Shown: piece by piece, positions 55,680 to 64,000 of the stretch
Layout: the number at the start of each line of letters is the position of its first letter
How positions within the stretch are numbered: the first letter of the stretch is position 1
DNA from: Prevotellaceae bacterium
GTDB taxonomy: Bacteria; Bacteroidota; Bacteroidia; Bacteroidales; Bacteroidaceae
Direction of reading: 5' to 3'
NCBI GenBank assembly: GCA_015257125.1
Contig: JABZKU010000003.1
Span: 71,707-135,706, forward strand
Length of the DNA: 64,000 nucleotides
Program-made: the position numbers and the translations under genes
Notes under the pieces: model-generated
Database searches by the model: none
What the model saw: the letters and a program-made list of their open reading frames with translations, nothing else
What the model was told of the DNA's origin: nothing

Positions 55680-57227
55680 ATGTCCGAAACCACCCAACGC
55701 ACCCAACTTCAAGCCGCCATTTGGCGCATCGCCGACGATGTGCGCGGCGCTGTCGACGGCTGGGACTTCAAACAGTTTGTGCTCGGTGCCCTCTTCTACC
55801 GCTACATCAGCGAAAATTTTGCCGCCTACATGGAAGGCGGCAATTCCGATAAGCACTACGCAGAATATACCGACAGCCAAATGAATGCCGAGCTTGTCGA
55901 CACCGTGACGCGCGAAAAGGGCTATTTCATCTATCCCTCGCAACTCTTCGCGCAGGTGGTGGCCACGGCCGAGAGCAACCCCAATCTCAACACCGAGCTG
56001 GCCGCCATCTTCACCGCCATCGAGGCTTCGGCCGTGGGCTACGCTTCGGAGCGCGCCGTCAAGGGGCTTTTTGCCGACTTCGACACCACCAGCCCCAAGT
56101 TGGGCAACACCGTCGAGGAGAAAAACCGCCGCCTCTGCGCCGTGCTGCGCGGGGTGGAGAGTTTGGACTTCGGACACTTTGCCGACCACAAGATTGACCT
56201 TTTCGGCGACGCCTACGAGTTTCTGATTTCGAACTATGCGGCGAACGCCGGCAAGTCGGGCGGCGAGTTTTTCACCCCGCAGACCGTGTCGAAGCTCATC
56301 GCGCGCCTTGCCCTGTCGGGACAGACGAAGGTGAACAAGATCTACGACCCGGCGTGCGGTTCCGGCTCGCTGTTGCTGCAAGCCAAGCGGCAGTTTGACG
56401 AGCACGTGATCGAGGGCGGTTTCGTGGGGCAGGAGATCAACCACACCACGTTCAACTTGGCGCGCATGAACCTCTTCCTGCACAACGTGAACTACGACAA
56501 GTTCGACCTCGCGCTGGGCGACACCCTCCTCTCGCCGCAGCACCGCGACACGCGCCCCTTCGATGCCATCGTGTCCAACCCGCCCTACTCGGTGAAGTGG
56601 GTGGGGAGCGACGACCCCACGCTCATCAACGACGAGCGTTTTGCCCCGGCCGGCGTGTTGGCGCCGAAGGGTAAGGCCGATTTTGCCTTCATTCTCCACG
56701 CCCTCAACCACCTCAGCGCGCGCGGCCGCGCCGCCATCGTGTGCTTCCCGGGCATTTTCTATCGCGGCGGAGCGGAACAGAAGATCCGCCAATATTTGGT
56801 GGACAACAACTTTGTGGAGAGCGTCATCGCCCTCGCGCCCAACCTCTTTTTCGGCACAAGCATCGCGGTGTGCATCCTCGTACTCTCGAAGCACAAGACC
56901 GATACCCTCACGCAGTTCATCGACGCGAGCGGCGAGGAGTTTTTCCGCAAGGAGGGGAAGAACAATGTGCTGACCGAAGAACAGGTGGATCGCATCGTTT
57001 CGCTCTTCGAGGAGAAGCGCGAAGAAGCGCACGTTTCGGCGCTGGTGGATCACGCCACGCTGGCGGCCAACGACTACAATCTCTCGGTGAGTTCGTATGT
57101 GGAGGCGCGCGACACGCGCGAGGCGGTGGACATCGATCTCCTCAATGCCGAGGTGGCGGAGACGGTGGTGCGCATCGACGCGCTGCGTCGCGACATCGAC
57201 ACGATCATCGCGGAACTCAGTGCCTAA
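55680..57227 (+). CDS. hsdM: Type I restriction-modification methyltransferase subunit HsdM (system 2)
   Basis: A 515-residue N6-adenine methyltransferase subunit of normal length. It starts MSETTQRTQLQAAIWRIADD and continues with the HsdM_N helical domain (FKQFVLGALFYRYISENFA). The methylase has FFTPQTVSKLIARL, motif I DPACGSGSLLLQ near residue 223, motif IV NPPYS near 300, then FILHALNHLSARGRAAIVCF and GTSIAVCILVLSKHK. It ends with a short helix for contact with HsdS. It is unlike HsdM1 in sequence and lacks its long extension, so the two systems are of different subfamilies. The GC content matches the host, suggesting a long residence. A 101-base gap separates it from hsdS2. Confidence 0.95.
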   Translation: MSETTQRTQLQAAIWRIADDVRGAVDGWDFKQFVLGALFYRYISENFAAYMEGGNSDKHYAEYTDSQMNAELVDTVTREKGYFIYPSQLFAQVVATAESNPNLNTELAAIFTAIEASAVGYASERAVKGLFADFDTTSPKLGNTVEEKNRRLCAVLRGVESLDFGHFADHKIDLFGDAYEFLISNYAANAGKSGGEFFTPQTVSKLIARLALSGQTKVNKIYDPACGSGSLLLQAKRQFDEHVIEGGFVGQEINHTTFNLARMNLFLHNVNYDKFDLALGDTLLSPQHRDTRPFDAIVSNPPYSVKWVGSDDPTLINDERFAPAGVLAPKGKADFAFILHALNHLSARGRAAIVCFPGIFYRGGAEQKIRQYLVDNNFVESVIALAPNLFFGTSIAVCILVLSKHKTDTLTQFIDASGEEFFRKEGKNNVLTEEQVDRIVSLFEEKREEAHVSALVDHATLAANDYNLSVSSYVEARDTREAVDIDLLNAEVAETVVRIDALRRDIDTIIAELSA

Positions 57228-57328
57228 ATGGCCGAAGGGGGCGACGCCTTTCTGCGCTCGCCCCCCATCTCTGTTTTTCGGTGTGCCGACGGCCGCAACG
57301 TCGCGGCGCGCCTTCAACCTAAAAGGCA

Positions 57329-58576
57329 ATGAACAACGCAACAAACACAAATATTTTTCCTTACCTCGAACGACTCCTCGAGGGGGAAGCCGTGGAATGG
57401 AAAACGCTCGGGGAGGTGTGCGATCGTACAAAAGGGACAAAAATAACGGCCACACAAATGAAGGCGATGCACAAAAGCAATGCCCCTGTAAAAATTTTTG
57501 CAGGGGGACAAACCTTTGCCTTGGTCGATTACAACGATCTCCCCCAAAACGACATTTACTTTTTTCCATCTATCATCGTAAAATCTCGTGGTATTATAGA
57601 GTTTGAATACTATGATAAACCTTTTTCTCATAAAAGCGAGCTGTGGTCTTATCATACGAACACTCCCGATGTCAATGCGAAGTTTCTGTACTATTATCTT
57701 AAGACGCGAGAAGATTATTTTCAACAGTTGGGATCGGTGATGCAAATGCCGCAAATTTCTATTCCAGCCACGGAAAACTTCCCAATCCCCATTCCCCCTC
57801 TACGCGTACAAGTGCGCATTGTGGAGATCCTCGATAAGTTCACACAGCTGGAGGCGGAGCTGGAGAAAGAATTAGCGGCAGAGCTGGAGGCGCGTAAAAA
57901 ACAATACGCGTATTACCGCGATCAACTTCTTAATTTCTCACAATACCCCCCCCTAAACGTTAATATCGAATGGAAAACGCTCGGGGAGGTGGCGGAACTC
58001 GTGCGAGGAAATGGACTCTCAAAAAAAGATTTCTCAGAATTTGGTGTGCCGGCCATACATTATGGACAAATCTATACTTATTATGGCAACGAAACCGAAG
58101 AAACACTCTCGTTTGTTTCGCCCAGAATAGCAAAGAAGTTACAAAAAGTCTATCCCGGGAACATCGTTATCACGAATACGAGCGAGAACATTGAAGATGT
58201 TTGCAAATCAGTCCTCTTTTCCGGAAATGTAGAAGCTGTCACCGGAGGACATGCCACGATTATCCGTCCCAAGGATTATATCCTTCCCAAATACTTGGTC
58301 TACTATACTCTCACTCTTGATTTCTTTACCCAAAAGAAACGATTAGCCAAAGGAACAAAAGTTATAGATGTGTCAGCCAAAGATCTTGCTAAGATTGTAA
58401 TCCCCATCCCCCCTCTCTCTGAGCAACGCCGCATTGTCGACATCCTCGACCGCTTCGACACGCTGACGAACTCGATCAGCGAAGGACTGCCGAAAGAGAT
58501 TGCCCTGCGGCGCAAGCAATATGAATACTATCGCGACGCGCTGCTGAACTTTCCGCGAGCGGAAGTCACGGTTTGA
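57329..58576 (+). CDS. hsdS: Type I specificity subunit HsdS (system 2), with C8 tract at its centre
   Basis: A 415-residue DNA-recognition subunit. Half 1: VEWKTLGEVCDRTKGTK, a variable target-recognition domain, then PPLRVQVRIVEILDKFTQLE and a long charged helix ending KKQYAYYRDQLLNF. Half 2: IEWKTLGEVAELVRGNG, a second domain, then PPLSEQRRIVDILDRFDTLT and RKQYEYYRDALLNF. The two halves therefore repeat the same plan, with exact 24-base DNA repeats at 57395-57418 and 57968-57991. Between the halves is a run of eight Cs (57946-57953). The target domains are AT-rich while the conserved helices are GC-rich, the usual mosaic of hsdS genes. It precedes hsdR2 by 38 bases. Confidence 0.94.
   Translation: MNNATNTNIFPYLERLLEGEAVEWKTLGEVCDRTKGTKITATQMKAMHKSNAPVKIFAGGQTFALVDYNDLPQNDIYFFPSIIVKSRGIIEFEYYDKPFSHKSELWSYHTNTPDVNAKFLYYYLKTREDYFQQLGSVMQMPQISIPATENFPIPIPPLRVQVRIVEILDKFTQLEAELEKELAAELEARKKQYAYYRDQLLNFSQYPPLNVNIEWKTLGEVAELVRGNGLSKKDFSEFGVPAIHYGQIYTYYGNETEETLSFVSPRIAKKLQKVYPGNIVITNTSENIEDVCKSVLFSGNVEAVTGGHATIIRPKDYILPKYLVYYTLTLDFFTQKKRLAKGTKVIDVSAKDLAKIVIPIPPLSEQRRIVDILDRFDTLTNSISEGLPKEIALRRKQYEYYRDALLNFPRAEVTV
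57395..57991 (+). repeat. 24-base exact direct repeats at the start of each half of hsdS2
   Basis: The sequence GAATGGAAAACGCTCGGGGA followed by GGTG stands at 57395-57418 and 57968-57991, encoding EWKTLGEV in both halves. The flanking codons differ. The exact identity in both copies suggests recent exchange or duplication. Confidence 0.9.
57946..57953 (+). repeat. C8 tract at the joint of the two halves of hsdS2
   Basis: Eight Cs in TAC CCC CCC CTA AAC, directly after the first-half helix (DQLLNFSQY) and before the second-half start (NVNIEWKTLGEV). One C fewer gives TAC CCC CCC TAA, a 208-residue product. One more gives CCT AAA CGT TAA, a 211-residue product. Both out-of-frame states therefore yield a clean half-subunit. 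Confidence 0.85.
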
Positions 58577-58614
58577 ACGGCTCGCCCTTTTTTCTAATCC
58601 CCTTTTTTCGCACT

Positions 58615-61600
58615 ATGCCTCAATATACAACGATCGCCGAAACGCAAAATTTCATCGTGTTGGACCGCTACACGAAATACGCGGAGCTGCACGAGACACC
58701 GAGCGGCTACCAAACGGAAACGGAACTGGAAGCGGAATTCATCGCCGACCTGCGACAACAGGGCTATGAATACCTGCCCGACCTCCGCACCCCCGATGCG
58801 CTGCGCGCCAATGTGCGCCGACAACTCGAGGGGCTCAACGCGGTGCAGTTCACCGACGCGGAGTGGCAACGCTTCTGCGACGAGTTTCTGGACTGCCCGG
58901 GCGACACGATTACCGACAAGACGCGCAAGGTGCAGGATCATCCGGTGTACGATTTCACCTTCGACGACGGCCGACTGCAAAACATCCACCTCGTGGACAA
59001 GCGCAACCCGGCACGCAACAAACTGCAGGTGATCAACCAGTTTGAACAGAAGGGCACGCACAAGAACCGCTATGACGTGACGATCTTGGTGAACGGCCTG
59101 CCGATGGTGCAGGTGGAACTCAAGAAGCGCGGGGTGGCTGTGCGCGAGGCGTTCAACCAAGTGCACCGCTACAGCAAGGAGAGTTTCAACAGCGAGGCTT
59201 CGCTCTACAAATATCTGCAGCTCTTCGTGATCTCGAACGGAACGGACACGCGCTATTTCGCCAACACGGTGAAGCGCGAGAAGAACAGTTTCGACTTCAC
59301 GATGAACTGGGCGCGGGCGGACAACACGGCCATCAAGGACCTGAAGGATTTCACGGCGACGTTTTTCCGCCGCGACACGTTGTTGCAGGTGCTGCTGACG
59401 TATGCGGTGTTCGACACGAACGACACGCTGCTGATGATGCGCCCCTATCAGATCGCGGCGACAGAGCGCATCATCTGGAAAATCAGATGCGCGCACGAGG
59501 CCAAGCAGTGGGGCTGTCCGGAAGGGGGCGGCTATGTGTGGCACACGACGGGCTCGGGCAAGACGCTGACGAGCTTCAAGGCGGCGCGACTGGCGACGCA
59601 ACTGGAGTTTGTGGACAAGGTGTTTTTCGTGGTGGACCGCAAGGACTTGGACTACCAGACGATGCTCGAATATCAACGCTTTTCGCCTGACAGTGTGAAC
59701 GGTTCGGCGAGCACGGCGGGGCTGAAAGCGAACTTGGCGAAGCGCGACAACAAGATCATCGTGACGACGATACAGAAACTCAACAACCTGATGCGCAGCG
59801 AGACGGACTTGCCGGTGTATGGGCAGGAGGTGGTGTTCATCTTCGACGAGTGCCACCGCTCACAGTTCGGCGAGGCGCAACGCAACCTGCAACGGAAGTT
59901 CAAGAAATACTATCAGTTTGGTTTCACGGGCACGCCGATCTTCCCGGAAAACGCGGCGGGGGCGGAGACGACGGCGAGCGTGTTCGGTCGCGAACTGCAC
60001 GCCTATGTGATCACCGACGCGATCCGCGACGAGAAGGTGCTGAAATTTAAGGTGGACTACAACGATGTGCGCCCGAAATTTAAGCAGGCGGAGACGGAAC
60101 GCGACGAGCAGCGACTGACGGCGGCGGACTATCGCCAACTGATGCTGCACCCGGATCGCATCGGGGAGATTGCGCAATATATCTTGCGCAACTTCCGCCT
60201 GAAAACGCACCGCGCACAGGGCGGACAGGGCTTCAACGCGATGTTTGCGGTGAGCAGTGTGGAGGCGGCGAAGCGTTACTATGAGGAACTGACGCGCCGA
60301 CAGGCCGAGGCGGAACATCCGCTGCGGATTGCGACGATTTTTTCCTTCGCCCCCAACGAGGCGCAGCACGCGGTGGGCGAGATCGATGAGGAGACGTTCG
60401 AACCGGCGGCGATGGATGCGTCGGCGAAGGAGTTTCTGAGTCGAGCGATCGCGGACTACAACGCGATGTTTGCCACGAACTTCAGCGTCGACGGCGCGGA
60501 GTTTCAAAACTACTACCGCGACTTGGCACGCCGGGTGAAGGCACAAGAGGTGGATCTGCTGATTGTGGTGGGGATGTTCCTCACGGGCTTCGACGCGCCG
60601 AAATTGAACACGCTGTTTGTGGACAAGAACCTGCGCTACCACGGCCTGATGCAGGCTTTCTCGCGCACCAACCGCATCTACGACGCGACGAAGACGTTCG
60701 GCAACATTGTGACCTTCCGCGACTTGGAACGCGACACGGTGGACGCGATTTCGCTCTTTGGCGACAAGAACACGAAAAACGTGGTGCTGGAACGAAGTTA
60801 CGCGGAGCAGTTGGCGGGCTTCACCGACGCGCTGACGGGCGAAACGCGCCGAGGTTTCAAGGAGATCGTGCAGGAGTTGCAGGAGCGTTTCCCGAATCCG
60901 GACGAGATCGACAAGGAGGCTGACAAAAAGGCCTTCGTGAAACTCTTCGGCGAGTATCTGCGGGCGGAAAACATACTGCAAAACTACGATGAGTTCACAC
61001 AGTTGAAGGAGTTCCAACAGATAGAACAAACGGATGTGGAGGCGGTGGAGGCGTTCAAGACGATGTATTGCTTGACGGACGAGGACATCGCGCTGATGCG
61101 CACGATTGAACTGCCGACGGAACGCATGGTGCAGGACTACCGCTCGACGTACAACGACATCCGCGAGTGGATCCGCCGCCAACGCCACACTAAAACGAAG
61201 GTGGAACCGACGGTGGACTGGGACGATGTGGTGTTTGAGGTGGATCTCCTGAAATCGCAGGAGATCAACTTGGATTATATCTTGAAACTGGTGTTCGAAC
61301 ACAGCCGCGGCACGGCAGACAAGGCGCCGCTGGTGGAAGAGGTGCGCCGCACGCTGCGTGCGAGCATCGACAATCGCTCGAAAGAGGAACTGATGGTGGA
61401 CTTCATCAACCACACGGATTTGCCTTCGTTCAATGAAAAGACGGAAGTGATCGAAGCGTTCTATGCCTTTGCGCGCGAACGACAGCGCGAGGAGGCGAAT
61501 CGGCTGATTGCTGCGGAGGAACTGAACGACGAGGCGGCAAGACGCTACTTGCGCACGTCGCTCCGACAGGAGTTTGCGAGCGAAAACGGTACGGATCTGA

Positions 61601-61719
61601 ACGAGGCGCTGCCGAGATTGAGCCCGCTCCACCCGGAATATGTGACGAAGAAACAGGGTGTGTTCCAAAAGATCGTGGCTTTCATCGAAAAGTTCAAGGG
61701 CATCGGCGGCGAGATTTGA
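58615..61719 (+). CDS. hsdR: Type I restriction endonuclease subunit HsdR (system 2)
   Basis: A 1034-residue motor and nuclease subunit. The N-terminal nuclease domain has LVNGLPMVQVELKKRG near residue 167. The translocase has Walker A in VWHTTGSGKTLTSFKAARL near 309, DECHRSQFGEAQ near 412, GFTGTPIF, VVGMFLTGFDAPKLNTLFVDK and MQAFSRTNRIYD. The C-terminal helical region ends KIVAFIEKFKGIGGEI. ATG 58615 (MPQYTTIAETQNFIVLD) is the start; 14 open codons before it lie in the hsdS2-hsdR2 gap and are low-complexity (T-rich). It shares only motif-level likeness with HsdR1. HsdR needs HsdM and HsdS of its own system. Confidence 0.95.
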   Translation: MPQYTTIAETQNFIVLDRYTKYAELHETPSGYQTETELEAEFIADLRQQGYEYLPDLRTPDALRANVRRQLEGLNAVQFTDAEWQRFCDEFLDCPGDTITDKTRKVQDHPVYDFTFDDGRLQNIHLVDKRNPARNKLQVINQFEQKGTHKNRYDVTILVNGLPMVQVELKKRGVAVREAFNQVHRYSKESFNSEASLYKYLQLFVISNGTDTRYFANTVKREKNSFDFTMNWARADNTAIKDLKDFTATFFRRDTLLQVLLTYAVFDTNDTLLMMRPYQIAATERIIWKIRCAHEAKQWGCPEGGGYVWHTTGSGKTLTSFKAARLATQLEFVDKVFFVVDRKDLDYQTMLEYQRFSPDSVNGSASTAGLKANLAKRDNKIIVTTIQKLNNLMRSETDLPVYGQEVVFIFDECHRSQFGEAQRNLQRKFKKYYQFGFTGTPIFPENAAGAETTASVFGRELHAYVITDAIRDEKVLKFKVDYNDVRPKFKQAETERDEQRLTAADYRQLMLHPDRIGEIAQYILRNFRLKTHRAQGGQGFNAMFAVSSVEAAKRYYEELTRRQAEAEHPLRIATIFSFAPNEAQHAVGEIDEETFEPAAMDASAKEFLSRAIADYNAMFATNFSVDGAEFQNYYRDLARRVKAQEVDLLIVVGMFLTGFDAPKLNTLFVDKNLRYHGLMQAFSRTNRIYDATKTFGNIVTFRDLERDTVDAISLFGDKNTKNVVLERSYAEQLAGFTDALTGETRRGFKEIVQELQERFPNPDEIDKEADKKAFVKLFGEYLRAENILQNYDEFTQLKEFQQIEQTDVEAVEAFKTMYCLTDEDIALMRTIELPTERMVQDYRSTYNDIREWIRRQRHTKTKVEPTVDWDDVVFEVDLLKSQEINLDYILKLVFEHSRGTADKAPLVEEVRRTLRASIDNRSKEELMVDFINHTDLPSFNEKTEVIEAFYAFARERQREEANRLIAAEELNDEAARRYLRTSLRQEFASENGTDLNEALPRLSPLHPEYVTKKQGVFQKIVAFIEKFKGIGGEI

Positions 61720-62069
61720 GGAAAGTGAGTGGAGCCGAAGAGAGGGGGCTATATTATAAGGAGTGGACTCAATCTGCGATTGTCGCTTTTGCTCCTTTCG
61801 TTCGTTGTGTTTCCTTGGGAACACGACTACATCCACACTCTACTCGGAGACATGACCTCTCCCCACTGACGAGAGGAGCGGTTTTGCCCTGCGAACCGTG
61901 CGCGGATCGAACTTTTCGCTTGGCACGCTATAGAGAACGGACATTCAACGTACTTTCGAAATCAACGAGGAACGAAAAAGATGATATTTTTTTGCGCCGG
62001 GGAGAGGGAATCCCCCGCAAGAATGCGTAAATTTGAGGGCGTAAAGCAATTTCCAAAACTAAGACGCTC
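61720..62069. other. Gap between hsdR2 and pyrB
   Basis: A 350-base gap. It contains a small hairpin (CCTCTC 61856-61861 with GAGAGG 61871-61876) that could end the hsd transcript, and the pyrB promoter at 62028-62035. No pyrimidine-type attenuator with a leader peptide and T run was recognised, and no gene is seen. Confidence 0.55.
62028..62035 (+). promoter_or_regulatory. Promoter -7 box of pyrBI
   Basis: TAAATTTG matches TAnnTTTG, 34 bases before the pyrB start. No TTTG stands at -33. Confidence 0.6.
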
Positions 62070-63035
62070 ATGACCACAAACAGCAGCTTGGTGAGTATCG
62101 CGAATCTTTCGCGCGAGAAAATCCTGTATCTCATGGAGATGGCGCACGAATTTGAACTGCGCCCCAACCGCAAGCTCCTCGACGGACGCATTGTCGCCAC
62201 CTTGTTTTTCGAGCCCAGCACGCGCACGCGACTATCGTTTGAAACGGCCGCGAACCGACTCGGCGCACGCGTCATCGGATTTACCGACCCGAAAGTGACG
62301 TCCTCGACAAAGGGCGAAACGCTCAAAGACACCATTATGATGGTGGCGAACTACAGCGACGTGATCGTGATGCGCCACTATCTCGAAGGGGCGGCGCTCT
62401 ATGCGAGCGAACTCACTTCGGTGCCGGTGGTGAATGCCGGCGACGGGGCGCACCAACATCCGTCGCAGACGCTGCTCGACCTTTACACCATGATGCAGAC
62501 GCAGGGGACGCTCGACAACTTGCACATTCATCTGGTCGGCGACCTGAAATATGGTCGCACGGTTCACTCGCTCATCATGGCGATGCGCCATTTCAATCCC
62601 ACGTTCCACTTCATTGCGCCTGCCGAACTGGCCATGCCGGACGAATACAAGCAGTATTGTCGCGAACACGGCATTCAGTTTGTGGAACACGAGCATTTTG
62701 ACGAAGACGTAATTGCAGAGGCTGACATTCTCTACATGACACGCGTGCAACGTGAGCGTTTTTCGGATCTCATGGAGTATGAGCGCGTGAAAGATGTCTA
62801 CATTCTCCGCCGGGAGATGCTGGCGAAAGCGCGTACCAACCTGCGCATTCTCCACCCGCTGCCACGTGTCAACGAGATTGCTCAAGATGTGGACGACACG
62901 CCGCACGCCTATTATTTCGAACAAGCGCGCAACGGATTGTTTGCCCGCGAAGCCATCATCTGCGACGTGTTGGGCATTACCCTCGACGAGGTGCGTGCTG
63001 ACGGCGCAGCTCTTTCTCAAAACTCCGCTCTATGA
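62070..63035 (+). CDS. pyrB: Aspartate carbamoyltransferase, catalytic chain
   Basis: A 321-residue enzyme that forms N-carbamoyl-aspartate from aspartate and carbamoyl phosphate, the committed step of pyrimidine synthesis. The carbamoyl-phosphate loop FEPSTRTR (Ser50-Arg54) is intact. It is followed by GARVIGFTDPKVTSSTKGET, HQHPSQTLLDLYTM, GDLKYGRTVHSLIMAM and LHPLPRVNEIAQDVD. Start and length are canonical. It overlaps pyrI by 4 bases (ATGA), the sign of coupled translation, and pairs with it in the enteric-type PyrB6-PyrI6 holoenzyme. Confidence 0.97.
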   Translation: MTTNSSLVSIANLSREKILYLMEMAHEFELRPNRKLLDGRIVATLFFEPSTRTRLSFETAANRLGARVIGFTDPKVTSSTKGETLKDTIMMVANYSDVIVMRHYLEGAALYASELTSVPVVNAGDGAHQHPSQTLLDLYTMMQTQGTLDNLHIHLVGDLKYGRTVHSLIMAMRHFNPTFHFIAPAELAMPDEYKQYCREHGIQFVEHEHFDEDVIAEADILYMTRVQRERFSDLMEYERVKDVYILRREMLAKARTNLRILHPLPRVNEIAQDVDDTPHAYYFEQARNGLFAREAIICDVLGITLDEVRADGAALSQNSAL

Positions 63036-63481
63036 AACGCGAAAAACTCATGGTGGCCGCCATCGAAAACGGCACGGTCATCGACCATATTCCTTCAGAA
63101 AAACTCTTTGCCGTGATTCGCCTGCTCCACATCGAGGAGTTGGATCACGACACGGTGTTCATCGGCTACAACCTGCACAGCCACATCATGCTGCGCAAGA
63201 GCATTGTGAAGATCGCCAACCGCTTTTTCTCCGAGTCGGAATTGAACCAGCTCTCGGTGGTGGCGCCGAATGTGACGTTGAGTATCATTCGCGACTACGA
63301 GGTGGTGGAAAAGCGCCGTGTGGCGATGCCGGATGAATTGACTGACATCGTGCGCTGCAACAACCCGAAATGTATTTGCAACAACGAGCCGATGCCCACG
63401 CGCTTCACGGTGAGTGGCAATGTGCTACGTTGCCACTACTGCGAAATGGAGCAGCCGATCGGTACGGTGAAGTTGGTGTAA
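63032..63481 (+). CDS. pyrI: Aspartate carbamoyltransferase, regulatory chain
   Basis: A 149-residue regulatory subunit that binds nucleotides (CTP inhibition, ATP activation in known cases) and links catalytic trimers. It shows LMVAAIENGTVIDHIPSEKL and the zinc site with Cys109, Cys114, Cys134 and Cys137 (CNNPKC; CHYC). Nucleotide-site residues in the N-terminal domain look conserved (VIDHIP; KLFAVIRLL). Its start overlaps the pyrB stop by 4 bases, so the two are made together. Confidence 0.96.
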   Translation: MKREKLMVAAIENGTVIDHIPSEKLFAVIRLLHIEELDHDTVFIGYNLHSHIMLRKSIVKIANRFFSESELNQLSVVAPNVTLSIIRDYEVVEKRRVAMPDELTDIVRCNNPKCICNNEPMPTRFTVSGNVLRCHYCEMEQPIGTVKLV

Positions 63482-63626
63482 CGACGCGTTTCTCCCGTCA
63501 TCGACGAACCGAATACGTAGGCATTCGAGCATCTCCTGTTCATCCTCTCTTTCTGTCTTCCAAACGCCTGAATTCTCTCTCCTCAATGCGTTTCAAGACG
63601 AAAAAACCACAGAAAGTGCGCAAAAG

Positions 63627-63658
63627 TTTGCATATCTCACAAGTATGTATTACCTTTG
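63627..63658 (+). promoter_or_regulatory. Promoter of tRNA-Ser(UGA)
   Basis: TTTG (63627-63630), exactly 20 bases, then TACCTTTG (63651-63658), 69 bases before the tRNA. Confidence 0.8.
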
Positions 63659-63726
63659 CACTCAGATGATCGCAGAAGCGCCTTGCAAAGACTTCGTTCT
63701 TCGCCTTCCGCTTCGAGATGCCATCA

Positions 63727-63811
63727 GGAGAGATGGTAGAGTGGTCGATTACAGCAGTCTTGAAAACTGCCGTACCGAGAGGTACCGGGGGTTCGAATCC
63801 CTCTCTCTCCG
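63727..63811 (+). tRNA. tRNA-Ser (anticodon TGA)
   Basis: A tRNA with a long variable arm. The acceptor GGAGAGA pairs with TCTCTCC and is followed by discriminator G. The anticodon stem GCAGT/ACTGC encloses CTTGAAA (anticodon TGA). The T arm is GGGGGTTCGAATCCCTC. CCA is not encoded, unlike the tRNA-Ser at 50374. The two share their last 28 bases exactly. Confidence 0.95.
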
Positions 63812-63870
63812 CAAAGTGGCTTCAAGATGACTTCAAAATGGTCGTCAAAACAGCCTTCAAAATTAGCGTA

Positions 63871-63907
63871 AATCGTTGTAAGAATTATACTTACAACGAT
63901 TTTTTTT
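63871..63907 (+). terminator. Terminator after tRNA-Ser(UGA)
   Basis: AATCGTTGTAAG (63871-63882) pairs perfectly with CTTACAACGATT (63890-63901) around a 7-base loop and is followed by a T run. Confidence 0.9.
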
Positions 63908-64000
63908 GTATAGAACCCTATGAGGTGAAGGCTAAACTATAGGTTTCTATTGCTGTCCGCTAAACTTCAAAACGACACGATTTCCCTATCCGCAACGCCC

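Noticed and set aside
59860..61836. A 658-codon minus-strand frame over hsdR2
   Set aside because: Antisense to a gene with all type I restriction motifs; composition is that of a shadow frame.

Overview
The window reads as chromosomal DNA of a GC-rich member of the Bacteroidales, most likely Prevotellaceae-like. The grounds are Bacteroidetes-type promoters (TTTG, about 20 bases, then TAnnTTTG), few recognisable Shine-Dalgarno sites, type IX secretion (a PorZ-like protein and secreted proteins with sorting-type C-termini), a two-subunit PyrB/PyrI, a C10 (streptopain-like) protease and many secreted proteins and lipoproteins. No rRNA, CRISPR array, intact prophage or insertion sequence was seen.

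Layout. 1-9.9 kb, mostly minus strand: the start of glnA, mfd, a PpiD-like periplasmic chaperone, two lipoproteins and rsmI. 10-31.8 kb: an AI-2E family membrane protein, dnaA, a secreted protein; a minus-strand group (thymidine kinase, secreted protein, radical SAM enzyme, tilS); menA; leuS-yitT-rdgB-porZ; HU; and a minus-strand pair of large secreted proteins (C10 protease and a thioredoxin-like/Ig-like protein). 32.3-39.5 kb: type I restriction-modification system 1 (hsdM-hsdS-hsdR), more AT-rich than its neighbours. 39.9-50.1 kb, minus strand: the serine operon serC-serA-DUF1015, secA, a PafA-like phosphatase and a DUF4105 (Lnb-like) membrane protein. 50.4-54.7 kb: an AT-rich degraded island behind a tRNA-Ser gene, with a DUF2971 gene, an abortive-infection gene sitting inside a broken DUF1016 nuclease gene, and a dead tyrosine integrase. 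55.7-61.7 kb: type I system 2 (hsdM-hsdS-hsdR), with GC like the host. 62-64 kb: pyrBI and a second tRNA-Ser.

The most notable signals concern restriction-modification and repeats. Both hsdS genes carry a homopolymer (C8 in system 2, G6 in system 1) exactly at the joint between their two half-subunits. A one-base slip in either direction gives a stop within a few codons, so each gene could switch between a full two-domain specificity subunit and a half-subunit. hsdS2 also has a 24-base exact direct repeat at the start of each half. Separately, three intergenic gaps hold a non-coding element family with long terminal inverted repeats (core GGTGAAGGCAAA) and internal hairpins. Each is paired with a degenerate, roughly 22-base array built on CTACTTTTCG; a fourth array stands alone upstream of hsdM1.

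All assignments come from reading motifs and translations by eye; nothing was searched or aligned by computer.
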